From Petrocella sp. FN5 (GTDB lineage Bacteria; Bacillota; Clostridia; Lachnospirales; Vallitaleaceae), in assembly GCF_029210395.1 (NCBI RefSeq), contig NZ_JARGDP010000005.1:38204-102203 (forward strand): a stretch of 64,000 nucleotides of DNA. Reading direction: 5' to 3'. Of the stretch, positions 1 through 7,736 are shown piece after piece (positions within the stretch are counted from its first letter, which is position 1; every line of letters begins with the position of its first letter). The translations under genes were made by a program, and so were the position numbers. Under the pieces are notes generated by a model. It saw only the letters and a program-made list of their open reading frames with translations, did not search any database and was not told the DNA's origin.

Positions 1-619
1 TGGTTCCATCTCCAATAATTGCCTTAGTTGGACAAGTTACTTTACATATCTGACAAGTACCACATGGCATGGCTTCCATCACGTAATCTCTAGCCTCTAA
101 ATCATAATCAATGAGTAAGGAGGCTATGTTAACATAACTCCCCATGGTTTTATGATAGAACATATTGTTACGACGTAAGACACCTAATCCGGCACGTACC
201 GCAATGGCACGGTCGGATAAAGGGGATGTATCACAGAGCTTAACGCCATGTATATTATAGTTTTCTTCTAGAAACAATTGTAGCTTCTCAAGATGTTCGT
301 CTAAAATAGTATGATAATCAATAGAAGCGGTACCACTTGCCATATGTCCGGTGCCACTTGATGATTTGGTCCTAGAATAAGGCTGATGAGGCTCTAAGAT
401 ACAAATGAATGATTTGCCGTCTGCTTTGATTCTTTTAGGATCTATTAAATCAGCAAGAGAATCCCTGACTTCAAATGGACAATCTAAATGATGCTCTTGC
501 CTATAGTGGTAGTCATCCTCTAGGTAATTAAAAGGCTTAGCACCAGCAAAGCCAACTGCTTTTATCCCTATAGAATCACAAAACTTCATAATATTTTCTG
601 TTATCACTTTAGCCTTCAT
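1..619 (-). CDS. queG: Epoxyqueuosine reductase QueG (C-terminus cut by window edge)
   Basis: The last step of queuosine synthesis reduces epoxyqueuosine in the tRNA wobble position to queuosine, using cobalamin and two 4Fe-4S clusters. About 206 N-terminal residues are visible; the rest lies to the left of position 1. Near residues 186-197 the protein reads CGTCQICKVTCP followed by TKAI, the first ferredoxin-type cluster motif of QueG. An upstream CDTSPLSDRAIAVRAGLG stretch (around residue 137) matches the family's substrate and cobalamin region. The ATG at 619 overlaps the TGA of the upstream pseudouridine synthase gene in an ATGA junction, so the two are probably translationally coupled. 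The identification rests on motif and family recall. The cut C-terminus, with its second cluster and any HEAT repeats, cannot be judged. Confidence 0.88.
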   Translation of the reverse strand, partial: MKAKVITENIMKFCDSIGIKAVGFAGAKPFNYLEDDYHYRQEHHLDCPFEVRDSLADLIDPKRIKADGKSFICILEPHQPYSRTKSSSGTGHMASGTASIDYHTILDEHLEKLQLFLEENYNIHGVKLCDTSPLSDRAIAVRAGLGVLRRNNMFYHKTMGSYVNIASLLIDYDLEARDYVMEAMPCGTCQICKVTCPTKAIIGDGT

Positions 620-1569
620 TCAAACACAGCCTTTGCAATTGTATTATATAGGTCAGGATAGTCGGCAATAAACGGCTTATAGTAACGCATATTATCTAGC
701 TTTATATCCCCTTCTATAAACTGATAGCTGTAAGCATGAAGCAACTGATGGTTTATATCATATTTTTGCTTCAAGCTATGATTTATATGGGTATTTCCAT
801 ATTTATTATCACCAATAATAGGATGACCGATGGATGCTAAATGGACACGTATTTGGTGTGTTTTACCTGTCTTAATCTCAATTTCTAATTCTGTAAAAGA
901 TGCATTCCATCTTATAGGTTTAACAAGGGTATGAATCATAAGCTCACCCTCTGGATCTATACGTACTTTATTGTGATTGTGATCTTTTTGAATGTAATCT
1001 TTCAGTTCTATTTCTTTGTCTAGTTTACCGACTACAATACATCTATATAATTTTGTTACTTCATGATTTTTAATTTTTCGGTTTATCATTTGAGCCATCG
1101 TTAAGGATTTTGCTGAGAGGATAATACCTGTGGTATTTCGATCTAAGCGATTGCTTACCCCTACTTTGAATCCTGTGTCCATTTGAAGGTCTTTTTCCTC
1201 ATAATGGGACCGAATTTGATCCACTACTGACAAAGCGGAACCATCATCTTGAGACAATATACCAGCGGCCTTGTTTATGACAATAAGATCATCGTCTTCA
1301 TAAACCACATCCAATATCCTACCCTCATCAAATCTATTTTTTGGCTTTTTTAAAGCAAAGTGATTGTAGGTTTCCTTCGTAAAGTAAACTTGGATGGAAT
1401 CTCCTTCTCTACATATCTCCTGGCCACTTATTTTTTTCTTATTTAATGTAATGTTTTTTTTTCGAAACATTTTATAGCAAAAACTTTTCGACATACCGGG
1501 CAATACCTTAAGTATGAATTTATCTATCCTCTGGTTTTGATTTTGAGGTGTAATATTAATTTCAACCAT
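616..1569 (-). CDS. RluA/RluD-family pseudouridine synthase with S4 domain
   Basis: Converts uridine to pseudouridine in RNA, most likely 23S rRNA. Residues 1-65 resemble an S4 RNA-binding domain (RIDKFILKVLPGMSKSFCYK). The catalytic domain follows, with the aspartate at about D143 in NRLDRNTTGIIL. The usual family text is HRLDxxTSG, so Asn replaces His and Thr replaces Ser, as in some RluC/YlyB-like members. The C-terminal HQIRVHLASIGHPIIGD motif is intact. The 317-residue length is normal. The ATG overlaps the upstream stop by one base (TAATG), and a Shine-Dalgarno is weak, which points to coupling. The target uridine cannot be told from sequence, so no symbol is given. Confidence 0.88.
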   Translation of the reverse strand: MVEINITPQNQNQRIDKFILKVLPGMSKSFCYKMFRKKNITLNKKKISGQEICREGDSIQVYFTKETYNHFALKKPKNRFDEGRILDVVYEDDDLIVINKAAGILSQDDGSALSVVDQIRSHYEEKDLQMDTGFKVGVSNRLDRNTTGIILSAKSLTMAQMINRKIKNHEVTKLYRCIVVGKLDKEIELKDYIQKDHNHNKVRIDPEGELMIHTLVKPIRWNASFTELEIEIKTGKTHQIRVHLASIGHPIIGDNKYGNTHINHSLKQKYDINHQLLHAYSYQFIEGDIKLDNMRYYKPFIADYPDLYNTIAKAVFE

Positions 1570-2129
1570 TACATACCATTCTGCAATAATGCCCTTTCAA
1601 TACTTACCATTTGCTTGCTGTTTGCTTTATCTGATGCTAGCTCAAGTGTATCCAATGCATTCATCAACTCACTTGTATTATCATAAGATAAAACGGTTGT
1701 TTGAATGCCTTTGTCTTTCAACATGTGTTGGATAGATTGACGAATAAGATTATAATCTTGCTTATACTTTATACTCGGAAGACAAAGAATTAAAGTATAA
1801 GAATCACCAATAAGTACCGCATCCAAGAAGTAGGTTGATTTACCTCTTATTATAAGCAGTTCAAACAATGTTTTATAGGCGTCTACACTAAATGCCTTAA
1901 CTAAGTCATCAGAAATACTCTTGTAAGGGCTATAGGCAAAATATAGTGAAGCCCTTTGAGCTGTTGGTAAAATCAATAAAACGGCTACAATTGTAAAATA
2001 GCTTTTTTGACTACCCATAATCATAATACCTGCTAAGTATACTGTCATAAATGTAACAACGCCTATAAGAGTCTCTTTTAGACTCTTATGCTTGCTATGA
2101 TTAATGTAGCCTTGCCTACCTTGATTCAT
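1569..2129 (-). CDS. Two-helix membrane protein of unknown function
   Basis: I do not recognise this family. The protein has a short basic N-terminus, two hydrophobic helices at roughly residues 20-55 (LIGVVTFMTVYLAGIMIMG, then FTIVAVLLILPTA), and a soluble domain of about 120 residues with alternating beta and alpha character (AVLIGDSYTLILCLPS, RQSIQHMLKDKGIQTTVLSY). No catalytic motif or metal site is evident. An in-frame GTG lies nine bases upstream at 2138, inside the likely ribosome site AGAGGTG, so the ATG at 2129 is preferred (186 aa). It sits between dut and the pseudouridine synthase on the same strand and overlaps the latter by one base. Function is unknown. Confidence 0.7.
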   Translation of the reverse strand: MNQGRQGYINHSKHKSLKETLIGVVTFMTVYLAGIMIMGSQKSYFTIVAVLLILPTAQRASLYFAYSPYKSISDDLVKAFSVDAYKTLFELLIIRGKSTYFLDAVLIGDSYTLILCLPSIKYKQDYNLIRQSIQHMLKDKGIQTTVLSYDNTSELMNALDTLELASDKANSKQMVSIERALLQNGM

Positions 2130-2161
2130 GATTTTCACCTCTTTTTTGTCCTTATGTCACA

Positions 2162-2611
2162 CTAAACACCTGTATGACCAAAGCCGCCGGCACCTCTTGC
2201 GGTTTCTTCCAAAGCATCTGTTAGTACCCAATTGATTTGCTCTATACGGTTTATAACCATTTGAGCAATACGATCACCACGCTTAATGGTAAAGTCTTCT
2301 TCACCGAAGTTAATCATAATGATTTTGATTTCTCCTCTATAATCCGCATCAATGGTTCCTGGGGTATTAACAAGACTAATCCCGTGTTTGAAAGCCAGCC
2401 CACTTCTTGGTCGGATTTGAGCTTCATAGGCATCTGGGAGTGCAATCTTAAGCCCAGTTGGAACCAGTTTTATTTCACCTTTTTTCAAGATAACATCTTC
2501 AATAACAGCAGCAAATAAATCCAATCCCGCTGCCTGTTCGCTCATATACTTTGGTAAGGGTAAATCTTTGCCTTCTTCTGTTTGTTCTACATATACTTTA
2601 ATTTTTTGCAT
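2162..2611 (-). CDS. dut: dUTP diphosphatase
   Basis: Hydrolyses dUTP to dUMP and pyrophosphate, keeping uracil out of DNA and supplying dUMP for thymidylate. All five trimeric dUTPase motifs are present in order: [33 protein letters not shown] and the C-terminal [10 protein letters not shown], the flexible arm that closes over the active site. The 149-residue length is typical. The start overlaps the end of the upstream M16 peptidase gene by 25 bases, and AAAGGA lies before the ATG within that gene, which suggests coupled translation. Confidence 0.97.
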   Translation of the reverse strand: MQKIKVYVEQTEEGKDLPLPKYMSEQAAGLDLFAAVIEDVILKKGEIKLVPTGLKIALPDAYEAQIRPRSGLAFKHGISLVNTPGTIDADYRGEIKIIMINFGEEDFTIKRGDRIAQMVINRIEQINWVLTDALEETARGAGGFGHTGV

Positions 2612-3861
2612 AATGCGATGATCCTTTCTTGGTTAATATCTTTTAGATGTCCAACAATTGATAAACTGATACTTGGATCCAAAAATATGTCACGTGCCAT
2701 AGTCATAATTGCTTCTACGGTAACAGCATCAATAGCTTCTACGATTTCCTCTTGGGTTTTTATACGTTGCTGCATCAACATGCCTTTACCATAATTGGAC
2801 ATACGATTGTTCATATTCTCGTATCCGATAATTAGATTACATTTGATCTGTTCTTTGATTTTATCTAAACTATCTTCATCAATACCTTCTTCAATGAATG
2901 TATTGAGTTCTTTTAATGTATTAACAATCACGTCATCGGCTTGAGAAGGGTTAAAAGCCGCATAAATATTAAACATACCTGTTGCTTCATAGGACTCATC
3001 ATAAGAATAAATTGAATAGGTTAAGCCTTTATCTTCCCTTATACCCATAAAAAGCTTTGAATTAATGCCACCGCCTATGATTGTATTAAGCACTGATAAA
3101 ACAAAAATGGCTTCATCCTTATAGGATATACTAGGGAAGTTAATCACCATATGAACCTGCTCGATATCTTTTTCTTTGAATATAAAGGTTGCCTCTCTTG
3201 AAAAATCAAGGTTACGGACCGGTGGCGCTTGAGTTGAAGCATCTTCAAAAGCCGTGTTTAATATTTTTATTACCTGTTCTTCATCAAAGGCGCCTACAAC
3301 AGCAATTACCATATTTTTTGCTACATAATGGTAATTCATATATTCGAACAGTTTTTCACGTGTAAAACCTCTTATATTTTCACGGGTTCCCAGTATATCC
3401 ATTGATAATCTAGAAGGCTTAAACACTTCGTTTTCCAATTGATCATGAACAATATCCTCAGGTGCATCCTCAGACATGGCGATTTCTTCTAATATAACAC
3501 CCTTCTCTTTTTCAATTTCTTCAAGTTTGAATTCAGGGTGCGTCAACATATCAGAAAGTACATCGATGGCTGTTTCTAAGTGCTCATCCAAAGTATGGGC
3601 ATAATAGCATGTATATTCTTTAGCTGTAAAAGCATTGATATGACCACCGATTCTAGCCATTTCATCCGCTATTTCTTTTGAATTTCTTTTACTTGAACCT
3701 TTAAACATCATATGCTCAATAAAATGAGAAATACCATTGTTTTCAGCTGTCTCATCTATAGATCCGTTACGTATCCATATACCTATTGAAACGGATTTTA
3801 CAAATTCTAAAGGTTCATAAACCAACGTGATGCCGTTATCCAAAGTAGTGGTTTTTATCAT
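2587..3861 (-). CDS. M16-family zinc peptidase (processing-peptidase-like)
   Basis: An insulinase/pitrilysin (M16) zinc peptidase of the small bacterial type (YmxG/PqqL-like); its substrate is unknown. The inverted zinc motif HxxEH is at about residues 46-50 ([10 protein letters not shown]), followed by [18 protein letters not shown] and the second-domain signature [22 protein letters not shown]. In Firmicutes this gene commonly follows pnp, as here. The start is set at 3861, because GGAGG lies five bases before this ATG. An in-frame ATG at 3879 would place the ribosome site inside the coding region. The result is a 424-residue protein. It lies downstream of a pnp terminator hairpin, so it probably depends on read-through, or on a promoter I could not identify. 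Confidence 0.93.
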   Translation of the reverse strand: MIKTTTLDNGITLVYEPLEFVKSVSIGIWIRNGSIDETAENNGISHFIEHMMFKGSSKRNSKEIADEMARIGGHINAFTAKEYTCYYAHTLDEHLETAIDVLSDMLTHPEFKLEEIEKEKGVILEEIAMSEDAPEDIVHDQLENEVFKPSRLSMDILGTRENIRGFTREKLFEYMNYHYVAKNMVIAVVGAFDEEQVIKILNTAFEDASTQAPPVRNLDFSREATFIFKEKDIEQVHMVINFPSISYKDEAIFVLSVLNTIIGGGINSKLFMGIREDKGLTYSIYSYDESYEATGMFNIYAAFNPSQADDVIVNTLKELNTFIEEGIDEDSLDKIKEQIKCNLIIGYENMNNRMSNYGKGMLMQQRIKTQEEIVEAIDAVTVEAIMTMARDIFLDPSISLSIVGHLKDINQERIIALCKKLKYM

Positions 3862-3897
3862 TTGTCCTCCATATTGCATTCTAATTAGAAATTAAAA

Positions 3898-3927
3898 GAC
3901 CTTACCAACTTTGTGATTGGTAAGGTC
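3898..3927 (-). terminator. Hairpin terminator after pnp
   Basis: A perfect 11-bp inverted repeat, GACCTTACCAA with TTGGTAAGGTC, has an 8-base loop. It is followed on the minus strand by TTTTAATTT. It lies 19 bases past the pnp stop and before the M16 peptidase gene. The short T-run makes termination probably partial. Confidence 0.7.
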
Positions 3928-3945
3928 CCAGTCTTTTACTAAACG

Positions 3946-6045
3946 TTAATCTTCGAGTAATGCCTTCATTGACAGATTGATTCTGCCTTGAGCATCCACT
4001 TCCGTTACCTTAACTTTTACAATTTGACCTTCACTAAGTACGTCTTCTACTTTAGTAACACGTTCTTTTGCAATTTTTGATATGTGGACCAAACCGTCTT
4101 TACCTGGAATTAGTTCTACAAAGGCTCCAAAAGTTGTGATTCTAACCACTTTTCCCTCATAAATTGCACCCACTTGAACACCGTTTGCTATGGTTTCAAC
4201 AATACGTTTTGCCTCATTGGCTGCTTCCATATCAACACCACAAATAAATACACGACCATCATCTTCAATATCAATAGATACGCCAGTGTCTTCGATGATT
4301 TTGTTGATGACCTTACCTCTTGGACCAACAACCTCACCAATTTTTTCTGGATTGATTTGCGTCTGAATGATTTTTGGTGCTGTCGGCGCAAGTTCTGTTC
4401 TACCTTCACTGATGGTTTTATTCATAACATCATTTAAGATGACCATTCTTGCTTTTTTTGTTTGATATATAGCACCTTCAATGACTTCTTGTGATATACC
4501 AACAAGTTTCATATCAAGTTGTATCGCTGTAATGCCCTTTTCAGTTCCGGCAACTTTAAAATCCATATCGCCAAAAAAGTCTTCAAGTCCTTGAATATCC
4601 GTTAATAATATGAAATCATTTTCATTGTCACCTGTAACAAGTCCACATGAGATACCCGCAACCGGCGCTTTTAGTGGAACACCTGCAGCCATTAGTGATA
4701 ATGAGCTGGCACAAATACTGGCTTGTGAGGTAGAACCATTAGAGCTTAAGATCTCTGAGACGGTTCTGATGGCGTATGGAAATTCGCTTTCTGATGGCAG
4801 TACCGGTAGTATGGCTTTTTCTGCTAAAGCACCATGACCAATCTCACGTCGCCCCGGACCTCTTGAAGGTCTGCTCTCACCTACTGAATATGAAGGGAAG
4901 TTATAATGATGCATATAACGTTTGTCTTCTGTTAACTCATCAAGGGCATCCACCCTTTGTCTGTCCGATAATGGCGCCAAAGTTGTAATGGTAAGGGCTT
5001 GCGTTTCGCCTCTTGAGAACAATGCCGATCCATGGACCCTAGGAAGGATATCTATTTCAGCACTCAGTGCTCTTATTTCATCTATTCCACGACCATCCGG
5101 GCGTTTATGCTCTTTTAAGATCAAACGACGTACTGTTTTCTTCTGATACTGATAAAAAGCTTCATCCAACCAAGGTTTCCATGTTGCTTTTGTTTCATCT
5201 TCTTCAATGATGGCAAGCATTTCATCTTTAAGGGCATCAATGCGAGCAAAACGTTCGCTTTTATCCTCTACATAGACAGCCTCTTCTATACGCGCATCAC
5301 CAATAACGTCTTTAAGTGCCGTCATGATTTCTTCTGGAACAGATGCATCTGTATAAGCTTGCTTTGGCTTACCTTCTTTAAGCTGGATATCTTTAATCCA
5401 AGCACAAATTTCTGTATTCAACTCATGAGCCTTAGCAATTGCTTCAATTATAATTTCTTCTGATACTTCATTTGCTTCTGCCTCAATCATAGTTACTTTT
5501 TCTGATGTTGATACCACGTTAAGGACCATATCAGAAGCTTCTCTTTGAGCAGAAGTTGGGTTGAATACAAATTCACCATCTACAAGTCCAACATAAGTTG
5601 AAGCGGTTGGTCCCATAAAAGGAATATGGGATATAGACAAGGCAATAGATGTACCAATTGCAGCTACAACTTCTGGCATGCAATCTTGATCAACGGCCAT
5701 AACTGTATTGACAATACTACACTCATTTCTATAGTCTTTCGGAAATAAAGGACGAATAGGGCGGTCAATAATTCTGCAAGTTAAAATAGAGTTCTCCGTT
5801 GGACGCCCTTCTCTTTTTATAAAGCCGCCGGGTATTTTTCCAATTGAGTATAGTTTCTCTTCATAATCCACACTAAGCGGGAAAAAATCTACACCTTCTC
5901 TTGGTTTCTCTGATGCAGTTGCTGTTGATAATACTACGGTTTCACCATAACTAATCATACAAGCACCACTTGCAAGTTGTGCCATTTTACCGATTTCGAC
6001 GCTAAGTGTTCTACCGGCCAGTTCCATTGAATAAATTTTAGACAT
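3946..6045 (-). CDS. pnp: Polynucleotide phosphorylase
   Basis: A phosphorolytic 3'-5' exoribonuclease that degrades mRNA and can also add tails; it forms a trimeric ring. The 699 residues hold two RNase PH-like domains separated by a helical linker, then a KH domain (GPRGKVINKIIEDTG, about residue 560) and a C-terminal S1 domain (GAIYEGKVVRITTFGAFVEL). The core sequences FSRGETQAL and GRREIGHGALAEKA are characteristic. The ATG is preceded by AAGGAG. It follows rpsO, the usual bacterial order, but a strong rpsO terminator and a 90-nt structured leader separate the two. Confidence 0.98.
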   Translation of the reverse strand: MSKIYSMELAGRTLSVEIGKMAQLASGACMISYGETVVLSTATASEKPREGVDFFPLSVDYEEKLYSIGKIPGGFIKREGRPTENSILTCRIIDRPIRPLFPKDYRNECSIVNTVMAVDQDCMPEVVAAIGTSIALSISHIPFMGPTASTYVGLVDGEFVFNPTSAQREASDMVLNVVSTSEKVTMIEAEANEVSEEIIIEAIAKAHELNTEICAWIKDIQLKEGKPKQAYTDASVPEEIMTALKDVIGDARIEEAVYVEDKSERFARIDALKDEMLAIIEEDETKATWKPWLDEAFYQYQKKTVRRLILKEHKRPDGRGIDEIRALSAEIDILPRVHGSALFSRGETQALTITTLAPLSDRQRVDALDELTEDKRYMHHYNFPSYSVGESRPSRGPGRREIGHGALAEKAILPVLPSESEFPYAIRTVSEILSSNGSTSQASICASSLSLMAAGVPLKAPVAGISCGLVTGDNENDFILLTDIQGLEDFFGDMDFKVAGTEKGITAIQLDMKLVGISQEVIEGAIYQTKKARMVILNDVMNKTISEGRTELAPTAPKIIQTQINPEKIGEVVGPRGKVINKIIEDTGVSIDIEDDGRVFICGVDMEAANEAKRIVETIANGVQVGAIYEGKVVRITTFGAFVELIPGKDGLVHISKIAKERVTKVEDVLSEGQIVKVKVTEVDAQGRINLSMKALLED

Positions 6046-6066
6046 AATTGTCTCCTTTCAATTGTA

Positions 6067-6155
6067 CCTAGCCCCTTTAGTCTTTAGTTTCTAACGTTTA
6101 TAAAATGATATTCATAATAAACGACACAAACTAATGACTAAGGATACTTGCTAGG
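6067..6155 (-). promoter_or_regulatory. Long multi-helix hairpin in the pnp leader
   Basis: Four consecutive paired blocks face each other in register: CCTAGC (6067-6072) with GCTAGG (6150-6155); CCTTTAGTC (6074-6082) with GACTAAGG (6136-6143); TTAGTTT (6084-6090) with AAACTAA (6128-6134); and CGTTTAT (6095-6101) with ATAAACG (6117-6123). The whole forms one extended, interrupted stem of about 28 bp just before the pnp ribosome site. In E. coli a double-stranded pnp leader is cut by RNase III and then destroyed by PNPase (autoregulation). A similar role here is inference. Confidence 0.6.
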
Positions 6156-6216
6156 TTTCTTCATTTTTTTCGCTATTTCTATAGTACCACTTTTTGTGTT
6201 GTAATGAAAGAAAAAA

Positions 6217-6242
6217 ATAGAGCGGAATCAACTCCGCTCTAT
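6217..6242 (-). terminator. rpsO terminator
   Basis: A perfect 10-bp stem, ATAGAGCGGA with TCCGCTCTAT, has a 6-base loop and is flanked by A7 and T6. On the minus strand it ends in a T-run, directly after the rpsO stop. It could work in both directions. Confidence 0.88.
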
Positions 6243-6249
6243 TTTTTAA

Positions 6250-6525
6250 TTATCTTCTTAGACCTAACTCTAGAATCAAGCTACGGTATGATTCAATATC
6301 TTTATTTGAAAGATATTTCAACAAACCTCTTCTTTGTCCAACAAGTTTCAAAAGACCTCTTCTTGAGTGGTGATCTTTTTTATGCATTTTCAAATGATCT
6401 GTCAAATGATTAATTCTCCATGTTAACAAAGCGATTTGAACCTCTGGTGAACCGGTATCTTGCTCGTTTCTACCAAATTTTGCGATGATTTCTAATTTTT
6501 TTTCTTTAGGCATTGCTGTTTGCAT
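6250..6525 (-). CDS. rpsO: 30S ribosomal protein S15
   Basis: A primary 16S rRNA-binding protein of the small subunit platform that also contributes to a bridge to 23S rRNA. The 91-residue protein has the typical text [36 protein letters not shown] and ends in LGLRR. The reading frame is open for 22 codons further upstream, but GGAGG followed by TTACAAA places translation initiation at the ATG at 6525. The extra upstream codons therefore belong to the leader RNA. It is expressed as a single gene with its own promoter and terminator. Confidence 0.97.
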   Translation of the reverse strand: MQTAMPKEKKLEIIAKFGRNEQDTGSPEVQIALLTWRINHLTDHLKMHKKDHHSRRGLLKLVGQRRGLLKYLSNKDIESYRSLILELGLRR

Positions 6526-6620
6526 TTTGTAACCTCCATAGGATAAATTATTATTGATCGCCAAAAGCCAAGATAAGGACGGAGTCTCCAATATCCGAGC
6601 AACGGCTCAAGTACATAGTA
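6526..6620 (-). promoter_or_regulatory. Candidate S15 autoregulatory leader
   Basis: The rpsO transcript has a leader of about 90 nt with small hairpins (GAGC-CGTT-GCTC; GGA-GAC-TCC). A GGATA element can pair with TATCC next to the ribosome site. S15 represses its own mRNA in several bacterial lineages through unrelated leader folds. That this leader does so is inference from position and pairing; I could not match it to a known Rfam S15 structure by eye. Confidence 0.35.
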
Positions 6621-6621
6621 C

Positions 6622-6650
6622 ATAATAACATAAGTGTTTTTGATTGTAAA
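6622..6650 (-). promoter_or_regulatory. Sigma-A promoter for rpsO
   Basis: TTTACA (plus-strand 6645-6650 as TGTAAA) and TATTAT (6622-6627) are separated by exactly 17 bases on the minus strand, about 95 bases before the rpsO ATG. It lies just downstream of the palindromic repeat at 6673-6800. Confidence 0.6.
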
Positions 6651-6672
6651 TCAGATTTTATGCTTTATCTAT

Positions 6673-6800
6673 TAATTGTTAAAGGGTCAAAACTAAGTTT
6701 CACTAAATTTACATACAATATATAGATTACGTTGATGCATTCACAACTATATATTGTATGCAAAAGTTCAACTATATAGTTTTGACACCTTAACCATTTA
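6673..6800. repeat. Full-length palindromic intergenic repeat (type copy)
   Basis: A 128-bp imperfect palindrome. The left end TTGTTAAAGGGTCAAAACTA matches the reverse complement of the right end (TAGTTTTGACACCTTAACCA). Internally CATACAATATATAG (6712-6725) is a perfect 14-bp inverted match to CTATATATTGTATG (6747-6760), around a GATGCATTC centre. Related arms occur at ten or more other intergenic sites in the window. Its right end enters ribF and supplies the terminal Asn-Gly codons and the TAA stop. It has no coding capacity. Confidence 0.85.
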
Positions 6801-7722
6801 TTAAGGTCTCAAAATAGTTGTCCAAGTCCTTAAGGTCTTCTTGAATAAGAGACTTCAAATGATCCAATGATTTTAGATTATAAGCTTCTCTTAGGAAATG
6901 GATTATTTCAATAAGAATGGTTTCACCATAAATCATTTCATCAAAATCCAGTATATAGGTTTCAACCACCATTTCACCTGAAATTGAGGCTGGTTTTGGA
7001 CCAACGTTCGTAATACTTTTATAGCGTATGCCCTTGACTGTTGTATAGGAAGCATAGACACCATTTGGCGGTAATATTTTCGAAGGTGATATAGCCACAT
7101 TGGCCGTTGGAAAACCAATGGTTCTACCAATAGATCTGCCATGTTCTACTTCTCCAATAACAATAAAATCTCTACCTGTTAATTCTCTAAATGCCTCCAT
7201 ATCACCCTTTTTAACCTCTTGACGAAGCCATGTACTGCTAATAACTCGGTGATGATCACATAGTTTTTCAAAGGCAATAACTTTAAAACCATAGGTTCTA
7301 CCCAAAGCTTCTAAAAGAGGTATGCTTCCGCTACGGCCTTTACCGAACTTAAAATCCACACCAACAACAACATATTTTGCGTGAAGTTCTTTATATATCA
7401 CTTCTTCTACAAAAACTTCAGCAGCCATATTGGCTACATCCATTGTAAAAGGATATTCAATATAGTAATCCACACCCATATCTTCAACAACTTTTTTCTT
7501 TTCTTCAGGTGTGAAAATAATGTCCTCTTCCGGCTTTCCCATAACAACAAATGTTGGATGAGGTCTAAAGGTAAATAAAGCAGAAGGTATGCCCAATTCT
7601 TTACTTTTTTCAAGTGCCTCCTGTATCAACAATTGATGGCCTTTATGGACACCGTCAAAATTACCAAAAACAACGATACATTGTGGCAATTCAAAAACAT
7701 TGGTTTGTAAAATTGTTTTCAT
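6790..7722 (-). CDS. ribF: Bifunctional riboflavin kinase / FAD synthetase
   Basis: Phosphorylates riboflavin to FMN and adenylates FMN to FAD. The N-terminal nucleotidyltransferase half carries FGNFDGVHKGHQ (about residues 21-32, the GxHxGH-like signature). The C-terminal flavokinase half carries GRTIGFPTANV and a following PPNGVYAS stretch. The length of 310 residues fits. AGAGG precedes the ATG, 14 bases after truB. The truB-ribF pair is a common Firmicute arrangement. The final codons and the stop lie inside the end of the palindromic repeat at 6673-6800. Confidence 0.97.
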   Translation of the reverse strand: MKTILQTNVFELPQCIVVFGNFDGVHKGHQLLIQEALEKSKELGIPSALFTFRPHPTFVVMGKPEEDIIFTPEEKKKVVEDMGVDYYIEYPFTMDVANMAAEVFVEEVIYKELHAKYVVVGVDFKFGKGRSGSIPLLEALGRTYGFKVIAFEKLCDHHRVISSTWLRQEVKKGDMEAFRELTGRDFIVIGEVEHGRSIGRTIGFPTANVAISPSKILPPNGVYASYTTVKGIRYKSITNVGPKPASISGEMVVETYILDFDEMIYGETILIEIIHFLREAYNLKSLDHLKSLIQEDLKDLDNYFETLING

Positions 7723-7736
7723 TTATATTACCTCTC

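Noticed and set aside
3862..3879. Six-codon longer start for the M16 peptidase
   Set aside because: The in-frame ATG at 3879 would put the GGAGG ribosome site inside the coding sequence.
6526..6591. Extra 22 codons at the start of rpsO
   Set aside because: GGAGG and family length place the start at 6525; the extra codons form part of the leader RNA.
6661..6800. Palindrome as a simple rpsO/ribF terminator
   Set aside because: It has no T-run, its arms recur at many unrelated loci with sequence conservation, and half copies exist; a terminator alone would not conserve primary sequence.
7723..7736. FMN riboswitch upstream of ribF
   Set aside because: The truB-ribF gap is only 14 bases and cannot hold the aptamer.
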